Numbered from the stretch's first letter, positions 12,695-25,590 are shown. The stretch is DNA of 64,000 nt from Aegilops tauschii subsp. strangulata (GCF_002575655.3 NC_053041.3:120992318-121056317), one strand, 5' to 3'. The notes: generated from the letters alone by a model not told the origin. Numbers and translations are program-made.

Positions 12695-15600
12695 TTAGGA
12701 GGTAGAAGGAAAAAGGGCGGGGTATTCATCACGCAGGCGATCCTCGCGTTCCCAGGTGGCTTCATCTTCAGAATGGTGCGACCAATGGACTTTGAGGAAC
12801 TTGATCGCCTTCTGACATGTGCGGCGTTCAGCTTGGTCGAGAATGCGGACCGGATGCTCCTTATAGGAGAGGTCCTGCTGCAATTCGAGCACTTCATGAT
12901 CCACTGCTCGGATTGGGTCCTTGAAGCAACGACGGAGCTGTGACACATGGAACACATCGTGAACCTGAGAAAGGTTTGGCGGAAGCTCCAGTTGGTATGC
13001 CACTTTTCCACGTCTTTCGAGAATAGTGAATGGGCCAATATATTGAGGAGCTAGTTTGCCCCTGATTCCGAAGCGGTGAGCACCATTCATTGGTGTGACT
13101 CGAAGATAAGCCTTTTCGCCAGGTTGATAGACCATGTCTTTATGATGACGGTCATACTGACTTTTCTGACGTGACTGAGCAGTCTTGAGATTCTCACGAA
13201 TAATGCGGACTTGTTCTTCGGCATGTTGGATAATATACGGACTGAAGAGTGGACGTTCCCCAGTTTCTGACCAGTTCAGAGGGGTTCGGCACTTTCGTCC
13301 ATATAACACTTCGAAGGGGGCCATCTTCAGACTAGCTTGATAGCTATTATTATAAGAGAACTCAGCATACGGGAGAGATTCCTCCCATTTCTTGCCGAAG
13401 GAAATAACACAAGCTCGAAGCATGTCTTCGAGAACTTGGTTGACGCGTTCAACTTGCCCTTGAGACTGAGGATGAAACGCAGTACTGAATGACAGATGAG
13501 TTCCCATAGCTTCTTGGAAACTTGCCCAGAATCTTGAAGTGAATAAGCTGCCACGGTCTGAGCTGATAACCAATGGAATACCGTGGAGTGAAACAATCTT
13601 GGACATATAGAGCGTTGCCAGCTGACTAGCAGTGATCGTTTCTTTGGCCGCCAGGAAATGTGCAACTTTGGAAAGCCGGTCAATGATGACAAGAATAGCA
13701 TCATTACCTTTCTGTGATTTGGGAAATCCAGTGACGAAGTCCATCTCAACATGGTCCCATTTCCATTCAGGAATAGAGATAGGTTGCAGAGTTCCAGCAG
13801 GCCTTTCATGTTCTGCTTTGGTACGACGGCAAACGTCACACTCAGCAACATAACGAGCAATGTCTTGCTTCATATTAGACCACCAGAATCTCTGACGGAT
13901 GTCTTGGTACATCTTTGTACTACCAGGATGGATACATAGGGGCGTATCATGAGCTTCTTTCATAACTTCCTGTGTCATATCCAGGTTTTTCTCTGCACAT
14001 GGCACCACTAGGCGGCCCTTGAAGTATAAAGTGCCATCTTCAGCAATAGTGAAGAATGAGGGCTTTCCTTCTGCGAGGTAGCGCTTAATCTTGTGGGCTT
14101 CTGAGTCATATCCCTGTATTCTCTTGATGGAGTCCAAGAGATCTGGCTCGACAGCCAGGGTATTGAGGGAACCCTGGGGAACAACATGGAGGTTCATCTT
14201 GCGAAACTCCTTAGGAGGGGGAGCGAGTGCACCCGGAGGAACAATATGGAGGTTCAGGTTCCTGAATTCTTTAACAAGCAAAGGCTGAACTTTGTGAACC
14301 TGGAGGTGGTTGCAGTAAGACTTGCGGCTCACGACATCAGCCATTACATTAGCCTTGCCTGGCGTATAGGAAATACCCAAGTCAAAGTCTGCAACAAGCT
14401 CCATCCATCTCTGCTGACAGAGGTTCAGGTCTGGCTGAGTAAACAGATACTTCAGACTTTGGTGGTCGGTGAAGATCTCGCAACGATTACCGAGAAGGTA
14501 ATGTCGCCACTGCTTCAGCGCATGAATGACAGCAACAAGTTCGAGGTCGTGAACTGGGTAGTTCTCTTCGTGAGGGCGCAATTGCCGAGAGGCATAAGCA
14601 ATCACTTTGCGGTCTTGCATTAGGACACAGCCTAATCCTTGACGGGAAGCGTCGCAGTAAATGACGAAGTCCTTCTTAGTATCAGGTGGAGCTAGAACTG
14701 GGGCAGAAGTCAACTTGTCTTTGAGTGCCTGGAAACTTTCCTGACATTTGTCTGTCCATTGGAACTTGACGCCTTTATGCAACAGGTTAGTCAGAGGCCT
14801 GGCGATCTTGGAGAAGTTCTCGACGAATCGACGGCAATAGCTGGCGAGACCGAGAAAACTTCTGACTTGCTTAACGTTCTTGGGAGGAGTCCAATCAAGG
14901 ATAGCCTGGACTCGTTCAGGGTTGACGGCAATACCATCCTTAGAGATGACATGACCAAGATAGGTTACTTCGGGTAGCTAGAATTCACATTTAGAGAACT
15001 TGGCATATAGTTGATGCTCTCATAGCTTTTCCAGCACAAGCCGAAGATGTTCAGCATGTTCTTCTTCGTTCTTGGAAAATACCAGGATATCATCCAGATA
15101 AACCACGACGAACTTGTCGAGGTAATCCATGAATATATAGTTCATCAGACGAGAGAAGGTGGCTGGAGCATTGGTTAAACCGAAAGACATGACGGTGTAC
15201 TCGTATGAACCATATCGAGTCACGAAGGCGGTCTTTGGATATCCTCTTCGCGAACACGGATCTGGTGGTAACCCAACCTCAAGTTGAGCATAGAGAACAC
15301 TGATGAACCCGCCAGTTGATCATACAGATCATTGATCCGAGGAAGAGGGTATTTATTCTGAATGGCAGCTTGGTTTATAGGACGGTAGTCTTGAACTAAT
15401 CGGTTTGTCCCATCCTTCTTCTTGACAAAGAGAGAAGGTGCTCCCCAAGGAGAGAAACTTGGGCGAATGAATCCTTTGCGAAGAGATTTGTCGATTTCCT
15501 CCTTAAGCTCAAGGAGTTCATGCGGCGGCATCTTGTAGGGTCGCTTGGCTATAGGAGTGGTGCCTGGTTTCAAGTCGATGATGAATTCGACAGCTCTAGC

Positions 15601-16139
15601 AGGGGGAATCCCTGGAAGTTCTTCAGGGAAGACGTCGAGGAATTCACGCACGACGGGAATGTTTTCAATGCCCTCGAGTGGTGCAGCGTTCAATGCATTC
15701 AATGCATAGAGCCTCGCCTCGGCATTTTGCACCAGATGAGCTTGGTAAGTAACTATTTCATCTGAAGGGTGTAGCAGATGGACGGTCTTAGTGGTGCAAA
15801 CGATTGAAGTAGTATGCGCTTTTAACCAATTCATTCCCAGAATGAGATCAATGCTACAGGACTTCAGTACGATGGGAGAGACAAGAAATTCCAGTCCTTC
15901 GATTTCAACGGGGACGTCGTTGCAAATCATGGAGGTTCGACATTGGCCCGTAGGGGTGTGTACTAATAGTGAAGCATTCATGTCTTCGCTTTTAATGCCA
16001 TGCATGAATGCAAAATCTTCTGACATGAATGAATGTGATGCACCTGTATCAAATAAAATGGATGCTGGTACTGAATTTACGAGGAGTGTACCCATCACAG
16101 TAGCAGGCTGGTCTTGAGCTTCATTGAGATCAACGTGGT
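12695..16139 (-). pseudogene. pol: TE2 pol: protease, reverse transcriptase, RNase H, integrase, chromodomain-like tail (inactivated)
   Basis: Protease shows [11 protein letters not shown] near 16060. RT runs about 15500-14900 and has YLDDILVFS, but the first catalytic motif reads [13 protein letters not shown] with Asn where Asp is expected. RNase H has YCDASRQG and FTDHQSL. Integrase has CDVC of the zinc-binding part, [15 protein letters not shown] and [13 protein letters not shown], so its acidic triad is present. The C-terminus contains [17 protein letters not shown], a chromodomain-like tail. Breaks: a 1-bp deletion near 15235, stops at 15020-15022 (probably CGA to TGA) and 14978-14980 (TGG to TAG). 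From 14977 to the end at 12695 the frame is open. The enzyme would copy RNA to cDNA and insert it; this copy cannot. Confidence 0.9.
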
Positions 16140-17171
16140 TGGCATGAGCACGACCATAAGACTTGGCGTTGTTGCTGCGGGGCTGGTTGCTTCCATGGCT
16201 AGTTGCTGGAAGGGCCAGTTGATTCTGATTCTGGTTGCATTCTCTAGCACGGTGTCCTGGTTGACCACACCTGAAGCACAAACCATTATCGGGAGTGGGA
16301 ACAGGAGCTTGGGGTGGTGGAGCTGGAAGTCTTGACTGCCTAGATGGTGGTGGGGGCAGACGAGGTGCAGCATAGGTCTGCCTTGGGGCAGATGCATTTG
16401 GACGGTACATGTTGTTCGGGATCCATATCTTACACTTCTGTGAGGGCGGGCCCGAAGATGAGCCCGTGTCATGGTTCCGCCTGTGAGAGCTCTGGTATTC
16501 CTGCAGACCAGTTTAAACATTGATGGCCTTGTTCACCAGGGTGGCGAAATCAGCAAAGTCATGCACTAGAAGTGCGAGCTTGATGTCAACTTGAAGGCCA
16601 TCACGGAACTTCTCCTGCTGCGTGCATCAGTTGCAATGTCCTCTTCAGCATAGCGAGACAAGTCCAGAAACTCCCGCTGATAAGCTTCAACAGTTTTGTT
16701 GCCTTGGGTGAGGTTGCGGAACTCACGCTTCTTCCGGTCCATGACTCCCTGAGGAATGAAGCGGGCACGGAAAGCTGCTTGGAAGTCTGGCCAGGTGATG
16801 ATTGTTCCAGCTGGCAGAGTACGCCTGTGGCTGTCCCACCATTGAGCTGCGGGTCCCTTCAGGAAGAAGGAAGCAAAGGTGACATAGCTGGCAGGAGCTA
16901 CATTGGCAGACTCCATCTCATAGGTGATGTCACGGAGCCAGTCATCAGCATCCAGAGGCTGAGTTGAGCTACGGTACACAGTTGGATTGAGGCGCATGAA
17001 ATCCTGCAGAGTTACTGGGGTTGGTTGCTGGTCCATATTGGGACGGGGAAACTGAGCCATCATATTTTCCATGAATTGGCGGTTCAGTTCGAACTGTTGG
17101 ATCATACCAGCCATGTACTCAGGTGGTGGTGGGGCATTGCCACCACTACCACGACCACCTGGTCTAACCAT
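16140..17171 (-). pseudogene. gag: TE2 gag with zinc knuckle (frameshifted)
   Basis: ATG at 17171 starts MVRPGGRGSGGNAPPPP. A retrotransposon gag domain follows (WWDSHRRTLPAG, FRARFIPQGV, YQREFLDLSRYAEED). Near 16620 one G is missing compared with the expected reading (GCACGCAGGCAGG reduced to GCACGCAGCAGG), so the frame is lost. A stop TAA stands at 16513-16515. The downstream frame has a CCHC knuckle [17 protein letters not shown] near 16280. Gag would coat the RNA and form the particle. No ribosomal frameshift is needed in this lineage, so both breaks are likely decay. Confidence 0.85.
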
Positions 17172-17421
17172 CCTGCTAATATATAATAGGGGTAGTTCAG
17201 CATTGAGAAATTTGCAAAGACAAGAATCATTCATGATAAAACATGCATAATGAAAGGAGCACGATAGCTACTACATAGTAATCGGCATAACTTACAAAAG
17301 GGGTCATGCATAGAGTTCAGTACACAGAGTTCAGTACACGGAGTTCAGTACATAGACTAAAACAATATAGGCGGCACACAGGCTCGCGGCGAATGCATCT
17401 AAAACTACAAGCAAGCCTACA

Positions 17422-18170
17422 TCAGTCCCAAGAGGTACTGTGGAAGTAGGTGTAGCCTGAAAGCTGGTAGTGTTGCATCGGGAACTCCACGTCAGCAACC
17501 TGGGGTCCGCGAATACTCTGGTGCAGAACATGACGCTCAGGTGGCAGAAGAGGTCCAAGTGCGGGAGAGTGGCCTCCCACATCTGGCCAGCCGACACCCT
17601 GGGGCATCACAGTCCTGGCTGGGTAGATCGCAGAACGGGGCAGCTCCCTAGATCGGACAAAGGGGTGCAGCAGCGTCAGAGCACGGTAAATGTGCTGACG
17701 GGTGGTGTACAACTCGTGGCGAAGAGCTCGGTTAGCTCGATCCAGCCCATCAGCATGCAGAACCAGCTTCTGATGGTAGAAGGGCTCTCGGGTGACAGTG
17801 GAGTAGGCAGCAGTATAGTATCCCTCCGCACCAACATCAGATGCGATAGCAATGTGCCTGAAAGGGGAGGTGTCCAACTCCCGATACTCTCCACGAAGAC
17901 GTGTCAGAGCAGCATAGGCAGCATCGAGGATAGCCAGGTCACTCCAACACCATGAGCGGTGTGCAGCACAGTAGTGGAGTCATACTCCCGCGAGTAGAGG
18001 TGGACGATGGCACGGTACTGCTCCTGGTTAAAGTCCTGGTACTCCTCGTAGACGGTGTTCTCAGGGTGCCAGCGATAACCCAGATAGGTCATCATCTCAG
18101 CTAGCACAGCTGGTGATCCCGAGGCACCAATGGCCGTCGTGTGGCGCACGACCTGCCTCGTGGGTTCCAT
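17422..18170 (-). pseudogene. TE2 extra reading frame between primer site and gag
   Basis: ATG at 18170 (MEPTRQVVRHTTAIGASG) is open to about 17945. One frame change near 17940 joins it to a second open stretch ending at 17422 (...QLSGYTYFHSTSWD). Together about 245 codons, in the sense orientation, upstream of gag. Contents: short acidic/aromatic segments (YLGYRWHPENTVYEEYQDF), a helix-rich middle (GLDRANRALRHELYTTRQHIYRALTL) and a proline-containing tail. I recognise no enzyme domain. Its length and protein-like composition on one strand, in a place usually untranslated, suggest an accessory protein of this family. Function unknown. Confidence 0.55.
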
Positions 18171-18489
18171 CTGAAAGCAAAGACGTTTCAAAGGGGTCAA
18201 ATGACAGTGTGTGAATTGTTCAAAATACTATTCTAAGAAACAACTATGGCTTATCCAACTTTGGGGTGAATGCGGTCACGGGATCCTAGTGTTAGAGTTA
18301 GTAAATTCGTTTAACCCGAGTAGAAGAGAGTTCAGAGTCCCAGAGTAAAGGTCGAGGAGTAAAAGATCCTAGTACCACCCAATGGCAACGTGGGCCCGTA
18401 AGACACACAACCATGTTAGTAAAAGTTTTGTAATGTCTAGACTCGACTTCGGCCAAGGAGTGTGGAAAGGGGGATTCCTACAGGCAGTC

Positions 18490-18503
18490 GGCTCTGATAC
18501 CAA
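18490..18503 (-). promoter_or_regulatory. TE2 primer binding site (initiator-Met tRNA)
   Basis: Minus-strand TTGGTATCAGAGCC two bases inside the 5' LTR end. TGGTATCAGAGC is complementary to the 3' end of plant initiator methionine tRNA. Confidence 0.9.
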
Positions 18504-18505
18504 CT

Positions 18506-21500
18506 TGTGACGCCCCCGATTTGACCGTACACTAATCATGCACGCAAATGTGTACGATCAAGATCAGGGACTCACGGGAAGATATCACAACACAACTCTA
18601 CAACATAAATAAGTCATACAAGCATCATAATAGAAGCCAGGGGCCTCGAGGGCTCGAATACAAGTGCTCGATCATAGACGAGTTAGCGGAAGCAACAATA
18701 TCTGAGTACAGACATAAGTTAAACAAGTTTGCCTTAAGAAGGCTAGCACAAACTGGGATACAGATCGAACGAGGCGCAGGCCTCCTGCCTGGGATCCTCC
18801 TAACTACTCCTGGTCGTCGTCAGCGGGCTGCACGTAGTAGTAGGCTCCTCCAATGCCGTAGGAGTCGTCGTCGACGGTGGCGTCTGGCTCCTGGACTCCA
18901 GCATCTGGTTGCGACAACCAGGTAGAAAGGAAAGGGGGAAAAGAGGGAGAGAAGCAACCGTGAGTACTCATCCAAAGTACCCGCAAGCAAGGAGCTACAC
19001 TACATATGCATGGTTATATGTGTAAAGGGGCATATTAGTGGGCTGAACTGCAGAATGCCAGAATAAGAGGGGGATAGCTAATCCTGTCGAAGACTACGCT
19101 TCTGGCCATCTCCATCTTGCAGCATGTAGAAGAGAGTAGATTGAAGTCCTCCAAGTAGCATCGCATAGCATAATCCTACCCGGCGATCCCCTCCCCGTCG
19201 CCCTGTTAGAGAGCGATCACCGGGTTGTATCTGGCACTTGGAAGGGTGTATTTTATTAAGTATCCGGTTCTAGTTGTCATAAGGTCAAGGTACAACTCCG
19301 GGTCGTCCTTTTACCGAGGGACACGGCTATTCGAATAGATAAACTTCCTTGCAGGGGTGCACCACATAACCCAACACGCTCGATCCCATTTGGCCGGACA
19401 CACTTTTCTGGGTCATGCCCGGCCTCGGAAGATCAAGACGTCGCAGCCCCACCTAGGCTCAACCGAGAGGTCAGCACGCCGGTCTAAATCCTATGCGCGC
19501 AGGGGTTTGGGCCCATCGCCCATTGCACACCTGCACGTTGCGAGGGCGGCCGGAAACAGACCTAGCCTAGCAGGCGTTCCAGTCCAATCCGGCGAGCGCC
19601 GCTCCGTCGCTGACGTCAAAAAGTGCTTCGGCTGATACCACGACGTCGAGTGGCCATAACTGTTCCCGCGTAGCTGGTTAGTGCGTATAGACCAAATGGC
19701 CAGACTCAGATCAAATACCAAGAACTCGTTAAGCGTGTTATGTTGAAGTAACCGCGGATGCTGTCCAGGGCCAGGCCCACCTCTCGCCTAGGTGGTCTCA
19801 ACCTGCCCTGTTGCTCCGCCACAAAGATCCACTTGCGGGTACTCCTACGAGCCGACCCGACTTTAGTCACCACAGGTGTCATGTATAGAGTATATAAGTA
19901 CATACCCGTGATCACCGCCCAAGTGATCACGGCCCGATACTATAGCACAGCAGACGGACAAGAATGTAGGGCCACTGATGGAAAACTAGCATCCTATACT
20001 AAGCATGTAGGATTGCAGTTAAAGGTAACAACAGTAGTAGCAAGGACAGGCTATGCATCAGGATAGGATTAACGGAAAGCAGTAACATGCTACACTACTC
20101 TAATGCAAGCAGTATAGAGAAGAATAGGCGATATCTGGTGATCAGGGGGGGGCTTGCCTGGTTGCTGTGGCAAGTAGGAGGGGTCGTCAATTCCGTAGTC
20201 GAACTGGGCAGTAGCAGCGTCGGTCTCGTAGTCTACCGGAGAGAAGAGGGGGAAGAAACAGTAAATACAATGCAAACGTAAGCATGACGATGCGTGACAT
20301 GACAATGAGCAGTGCTAGGTGTGCCCTAACGCGGCAGTAGGTGGTACCGACGAAGGGGGGGACATCCGGGAAAGTATTCCCGATGTTTCGCGTTTTCGGA
20401 CATACGGACTGGAGGGGGAAAGTTCCATGTTCGCTATGCTAGGAACGTGTGGCTGACAAATGGACTACGTATTCGGATTCGTCTCGTCGTTCTGAGCAAC
20501 TTTCATGTACAAAGTTTTTCCATCCGAGCTACGGTTTATTTTATATTAAATTTTAAAAATTTAAATCATTTTTAGAATTTAATAAATTAATTTAATTCGA
20601 AATTTAATTAATGCATCAGCATGACGTCAGCATGACGTCAGCAATCAACGTTGACCGTTGACCTGGTCAATCTGACAGGTGGGTCCCACCTGTCACGGGC
20701 TGTTAGCTAATTAACAGTAGTTAATTAGGTTAATTAGTTATTAGGTTAATTAATCTAATTAGTTAATATTAACAGGATTAATTAAGTTAATTAATTATCT
20801 TTATTATTTATTTATTTATTTTTTTAATTTTTTTAAAATCTTTTTTATTAAAACGTTCTCTGGGCGGGGCCCACCTGTCTGTGGCCCAGAGGGGGTTCGG
20901 GCCCAGGGGCAGTGGCTCAGGGGCGCGGGGCCCCACCTGGCAGTGGCCCAGGGGCCACAGGCGGGCGCGGGCGCACGAGCGTGGGCGTGGGCGACGGGCG
21001 CCCGTAGCCTGCCCGGGGCAGGGCGGGGCCGTGGCCATGGCGGGGGGGGGGGGGTTGCCGCAGCGGGGCACGAGGGCCACGGCGGGCGGAGGTGGGGCGA
21101 GCGGCGAGCGCCGTGCGGGGCGGAGGAAGTGGCCGCGGGGCAAAGTGGCAGAGGCGACGGCGGTTGCGGGCGAGCACGGGATGGAGGGGCGGGTGCGGCG
21201 CGGCGGAGCGTGGGGCGGTGCAGGGGGCGAGGTGAGCGCAGGCGTGGGGTCTCGGCGAGGTGCGGGTGCGGCGGTGAGCGCGGCCGAGCGCGCGCGCGGG
21301 GCGCGGCGACCGCGGCTTGTGCGCGCTGGGCAGGGGGGTGCGGGGCAGGCGACGGGACTGCAGAGGCGGGGCGGAGTGCAGTGGCCGGACGCGGCCACGG
21401 TGGGCGCGTGCGGGCACGCACTGGCGGGGCGTGGGGAAGAGGAGAAGGAGGGGGGTCCTCACGGGGGGGGGGGGGGCGGGGACTGGGGCAGCGGGGCTCG

Positions 21501-22090
21501 GGGTGGAAGGCGGGGACGACGGCGTCGAGGGGAAGCAGACCGGCGGGTAGGAGGAGGCAGGCCGGCGAGGACGAGGCGGCGTCGGGCGGTCCGAGCGGCG
21601 GTGTTCTCCTCCTCTCGATCCCGATCCAATCGGGGGAGAGGGGGGGAGATATTTTCGGGGGGGGGGGGGGGAGTGGGGTGTCGGTGGCGGTTCGGGTGGG
21701 GGATGGAGAGTGGATAAGGGGGGGGGGGACTGGGTGGCCGGCTGGGCCTGATGGGTTGGCCCAGTTGGGCCACGGCCCAGGGGGTTTTCTCTTTTTTTTT
21801 GTTTTTTGTTTTGTAATTTCTTTTCTTTTATTTATTTTCTTTTCTGTTTTAAATCATTTTAATTTATCTAGGCATTTTATAAAAATGTGTTTATTACACC
21901 ATATTTACTTATGCAAAATATGGCACCTCCCGAACATTTTGTTTTAAATTTTGAAAAACTTTTATTGTTGACATTAATTTGAATTCGAATTTTCAAACGG
22001 TTTGACCTAACGGTAGATTAGCAACAGTAACTGTGGTGACGTGGCACCATTACCGGGGGATTACTGTAGCTTGATTATCCGGGCGTTACA
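18506..22090 (-). repeat. TE2 5' LTR (3,585 bp)
   Basis: Starts TGTAACGCCCGG (minus strand, at 22090) and ends GGGCGTCACA at 18506. Near-identical to 9100-12659. Contains the same AT-rich and G-rich blocks, including homopolymer G runs (for example 21040-21053 and 21657-21671) that are length-variable between the two LTRs. Confidence 0.92.
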
Positions 22091-22834
22091 GCAGCCACAA
22101 GCTATTATGGGCTCTAGCATAGTTGAGTATGTTGCGTGACCTTATTCAGTGGTAGGCTAGCAGATGTAGGGGATGTCGGTTGGTACTGTCTACCTAGAGT
22201 AAAGAGTTAATGCTTCTGAAAGACTGTGTCTCGGTCATCCGTTTCTCAAACACCATGTAGTGCGAGAAATCCAACGGAGGAGATCGAGTCTTGTGGGGAA
22301 AAGTGCGCAAACCTCTGCAGAGTGTACAAACTAATCATGATCAGCCGTGTCCCCAGTTATGGACATCCCGAGTCTCTGGTATTTGGATTATCATGTTGAT
22401 CTCATCACTTTAATTAATAAGATTGTTGGGTTATTCATATTTTAATTGGGGTTGAGTTGGAGGAACCTTCTCAACGTTTTCAACCAACTTTGTAGTTAAA
22501 CAAAATATATTCCTTTGAGGTAGGGAAAAATTGGCTTTATGCAAAAATAAACCTAGAGCTTTCCACCAGCCATATATGCATGTAGTGATAGCTATTATTC
22601 ATCATTATCCTATGGTGTGAATTTGCCAGTACTTTCAATGTACTGACCCTTTGTGGCTGCAACGTCTCATGTTGGAGGATTCTTACGACGAGTAAGTGAT
22701 ACGTTAGGGTTACAATTTCTACACTCAACTTTGCCGTTGGTGTTGATGGGAATCCACAACCTTGTTGTTACTTCCGCTATATGCATTGAGGTAATAGTAT
22801 TTACGTTACTTTATACATGTGATTTACCTCTGTT
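22091..22834 (+). repeat. TE3 5' LTR, segment 2 (starts with right target duplication of TE2)
   Basis: GCAGC at 22091-22095 is the right TE2 duplication. The sequence CACAAGCTATTATGGGCTC onward matches 63786-64000 and continues to 22834, where GTT (22832-22834) is the left duplication of CACTA1. No gene. Confidence 0.85.
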
Positions 22835-22852
22835 CACTAGTGCAGAACCGGG

Positions 22853-23040
22853 CTTTAGCGCCGGTTCGTAAGGGCCTTTAGTGCCGGTTCTGCAACCGGC
22901 ACTAAAGAGTGGAGAATACAGGCCCCCCTTTACTACCGATTCGGCACGAACTGGCGCTAAAGTGCCACCACGTGGCACGAGCCAGGCCCGGGTGCTGGTA
23001 GACCATTAGTATCGGTTGGTAGCACCAACCGGTACTAAAT
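22853..23040. repeat. CACTA1 left subterminal palindromes
   Basis: Inverted copies of TTTAGTGCCGGTT and AACCGGCACTAAAG with variants (for example 22880-22910 and 23005-23040). In En/Spm-type elements subterminal repeats bind an element-encoded accessory protein; that role is inferred here. Confidence 0.75.
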
Positions 23041-25395
23041 GTTTGGGGGGGGGTTTGGTTTTAATTTTTATTTTTCCATTAATTTTGTGTTTTCCATTTA
23101 ATTCTTTTTTGTTTGCTGGTATTTTACAATACTACATATTGTGCACGTTATGCATATATATAAATAGATTTTCTCGTAGAACCGATCATATATATAGATA
23201 TAATCGAATGTCTCACAACCATCATTAATTATTCACACATACACATGTATATATATATATACAATTTCTCCTACATGTTGCCTTGGTGCCTTCGGAGCAC
23301 GATGACAAGTGGTTCATGGGGGCGGTAGCGGGTAATAGTATTCTCCTTTGGGATCTATGACCTGGTCGAGCAAAAATCCCGCTATTTCCTCTTGAAGTGC
23401 TCGTATGCGCTCTGTTGATAGGAGCTGGTCCCGCACCTCTTTGAACTGTTAAGAAGGAGATCAATATGCATGTGTATTAGTTGTGTGACTAGATATCGAC
23501 AATCATGTAAGATTTGTGAATAGTGTTCTGGCAAATGTACCCAGTCCTGTCTATCAGACCTGCTCCTTTCGGACGCCATCATGCGAATGTTCTCGCAAAC
23601 GTAGTATGCACACACTTCAGTCCCCGGCGCCTGCTTCAGGGCCTTTACGAGAATAGAATTTAATCAGATAATAATTAATCAAGCATGTTAATTAATTAAT
23701 GGTATTGAATCAAGAATTAAAGAGAAGGTAGCTAGCTAGCTAGTACTACTTAATTACTTACCTTGGGTCGATACCAACATAGCTTTTGTCGCCATTTTCC
23801 CGGAGTCACCTTGATGTACTTTGGCCAAGCCCTGCCCGCCGGCAAAGAAAATTAATAAAGGGGTTATTAAAAATAGTTCATATCAGGAAATGACGAACTA
23901 AATAGGCCGAGATATAGTTACTAATGATTGAAATAACCTGTCGACTATCCCCTTCACGATGCTGTAGTCACTATCTTTTTTAAGTAGTGAGTCCAGTACT
24001 TCAATTTTTCCTTCGTCAACTTTAATGTCTAACAAGATCCAGTGGAAGCTGCATGCGCATACGTTTGCATGTATAAATTAAGCGGGCATGTGCATAACAC
24101 CAATCAACTATAACCCTAAACCCTATACACTTATTAACATCTAGCTAGTAAGCAAAAACAGAATTTGTAGTACAAGACAATGTGACTCACTCGAAGTTGT
24201 AAGGAAGTAGTATATCTTCATTGCTATTGAGGCGCTTCAAGAACTCTAGCATGCATTTCTCTACATCTTGTCTACACCATTCCAATTTCCATGTGTATTC
24301 ATTAACGGTATTTGGGTCAATGAACCCAATGCCATAGCGTCCAGCTTTTTTCATTTCATACATCTTCATCCTGCATAATACCACAGAAAAGAATATATAG
24401 CGAGGATATATAATTACAGGTAATTAATGATCAATCAATGAGCACTAGAGCTAGCTTGAGACTTAAATTACAGAAAGAAATCACTTACAGACAATAGCAA
24501 CTGACGATAGATTTGTCGAGTGCATCTTGATTGAATAACTGAAATAGTTCTGAATACTCAACGGACACAGCTTTCTCATGGAAGTAATGCTCCTCCTTGA
24601 CATTCACCATGCGGGACCCTCGATTGGAAATCTTGGTAATGTTCATGTACCACTGATGCAATTCATACATTCTCGTTGGGAGGTTCTTGACCTCGTCTGG
24701 CTCGACCAAAGGTTGGCCCCGGACATATTTCCGTTTTATTTCCTCCTCTCTAAGCGGAGACATGGGCTCGATCTCGTGGAGTTGTCCAACAGTGATCTTG
24801 AGCATTTCAGCCTGCATTATATGCTCCTCGATTATTACCACATCGCCCAGCTCGGGAACGTAAACGGTTTGCCCACAATAATATTGGGTGCGCGTACTCT
24901 CATGTGTTGTTGGCACAACAAGTGGGGGGGGGGTCGATTGCGCCGCCTGTTCTCCCAGCTGGGGAACGGTTTTCCCGCATTTTTTGTCAGCTGCTTGTTG
25001 GCTCGAGCTCGAGCTCTCTTCTTTCTGTAGTCGTGCTCAATGTGCCTTCCTAATTTGGCACTCATAGTCTGAGTCAACAGGCTTGGGAGCTGGTGGTCTA
25101 GCCATACGAATGAAGTGGTCAATCTTTTCCCCAGGCACTTTCTCCCTCGGCGGTGTTGCCGGTTTCGGTCGAAAATGAGCGTCCACTTCGGCCCACACTA
25201 TTGCATCGTTTTTCTCCTCGGTCATGTCGTAAGGCCTCTGAGGAAGAGGAGCGAGGCTGCTTGGACCATATTTATATCGCTTGTCTCTGCCTGTACTTTC
25301 TGTACTACCTCGACTCGTACTGCTACGTACCATAGCTGCGGCGTGTCTCTTCTGCGATTGCTTAGGCGGCGGAGACGGCTGACGTGGCTTTGTTG

Positions 25396-25590
25396 GAGCA
25401 GGAGGAGTGGCCTGACGCTGTGCCGGACTTGAAGCAGGAGGTGTGGCCTGACACGGTGTCAGACTTGAAGCAGGAGGTGTGGCCTGACGCTGTGCCGGAC
25501 TTGAAGCAGGAGGTGTGGCCTGACACGGTGTCAGACTTGAAACAGGAGGAGTGGCCTGACGCTGTGCCGGACTTGAAGCAGGAGTCTGCT
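25396..25590. repeat. 36-bp tandem repeat in the proline-rich part of CACTA1 ORF2
   Basis: About five units of GGCCTGACGCTGTGCCGGAC plus 16 bases. Two versions alternate (GCTGTGCCGGA and ACGGTGTCAGA), giving a 72-bp higher-order unit. On the minus strand it would encode repeats of AQRQATPPASS and TPCQATPPASS. Confidence 0.85.

Larger units (their letters stand above)
9100..22090 (-). mobile_element. TE2: complete chromovirus-like gypsy retrotransposon inserted in the TE3 LTR
   Basis: A full-length 12,991-bp element on the minus strand: 5' LTR 18506-22090, initiator-Met primer site, an extra reading frame, gag, pol with protease, RT, RNase H, integrase and a chromodomain-like tail, then polypurine tract and 3' LTR 9100-12659. 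The flanking duplication GCAGC is perfect. In about 1.1 kb of the LTRs aligned by eye I saw roughly 21 substitutions plus one 11-bp indel, near 2 percent. The coding region is dead (frameshifts, stops and a changed RT catalytic residue). The integrase-RNase H sequence resembles the Del/Tekay lineage of chromoviruses; that placement is inferred. Confidence 0.92.

Noticed and set aside
18490..18503. Possible tRNA gene near the initiator-Met match
   Set aside because: Only the 3' end complement is present, directly inside an LTR; it is a primer binding site. No complete tRNA cloverleaf was noticed in the window.
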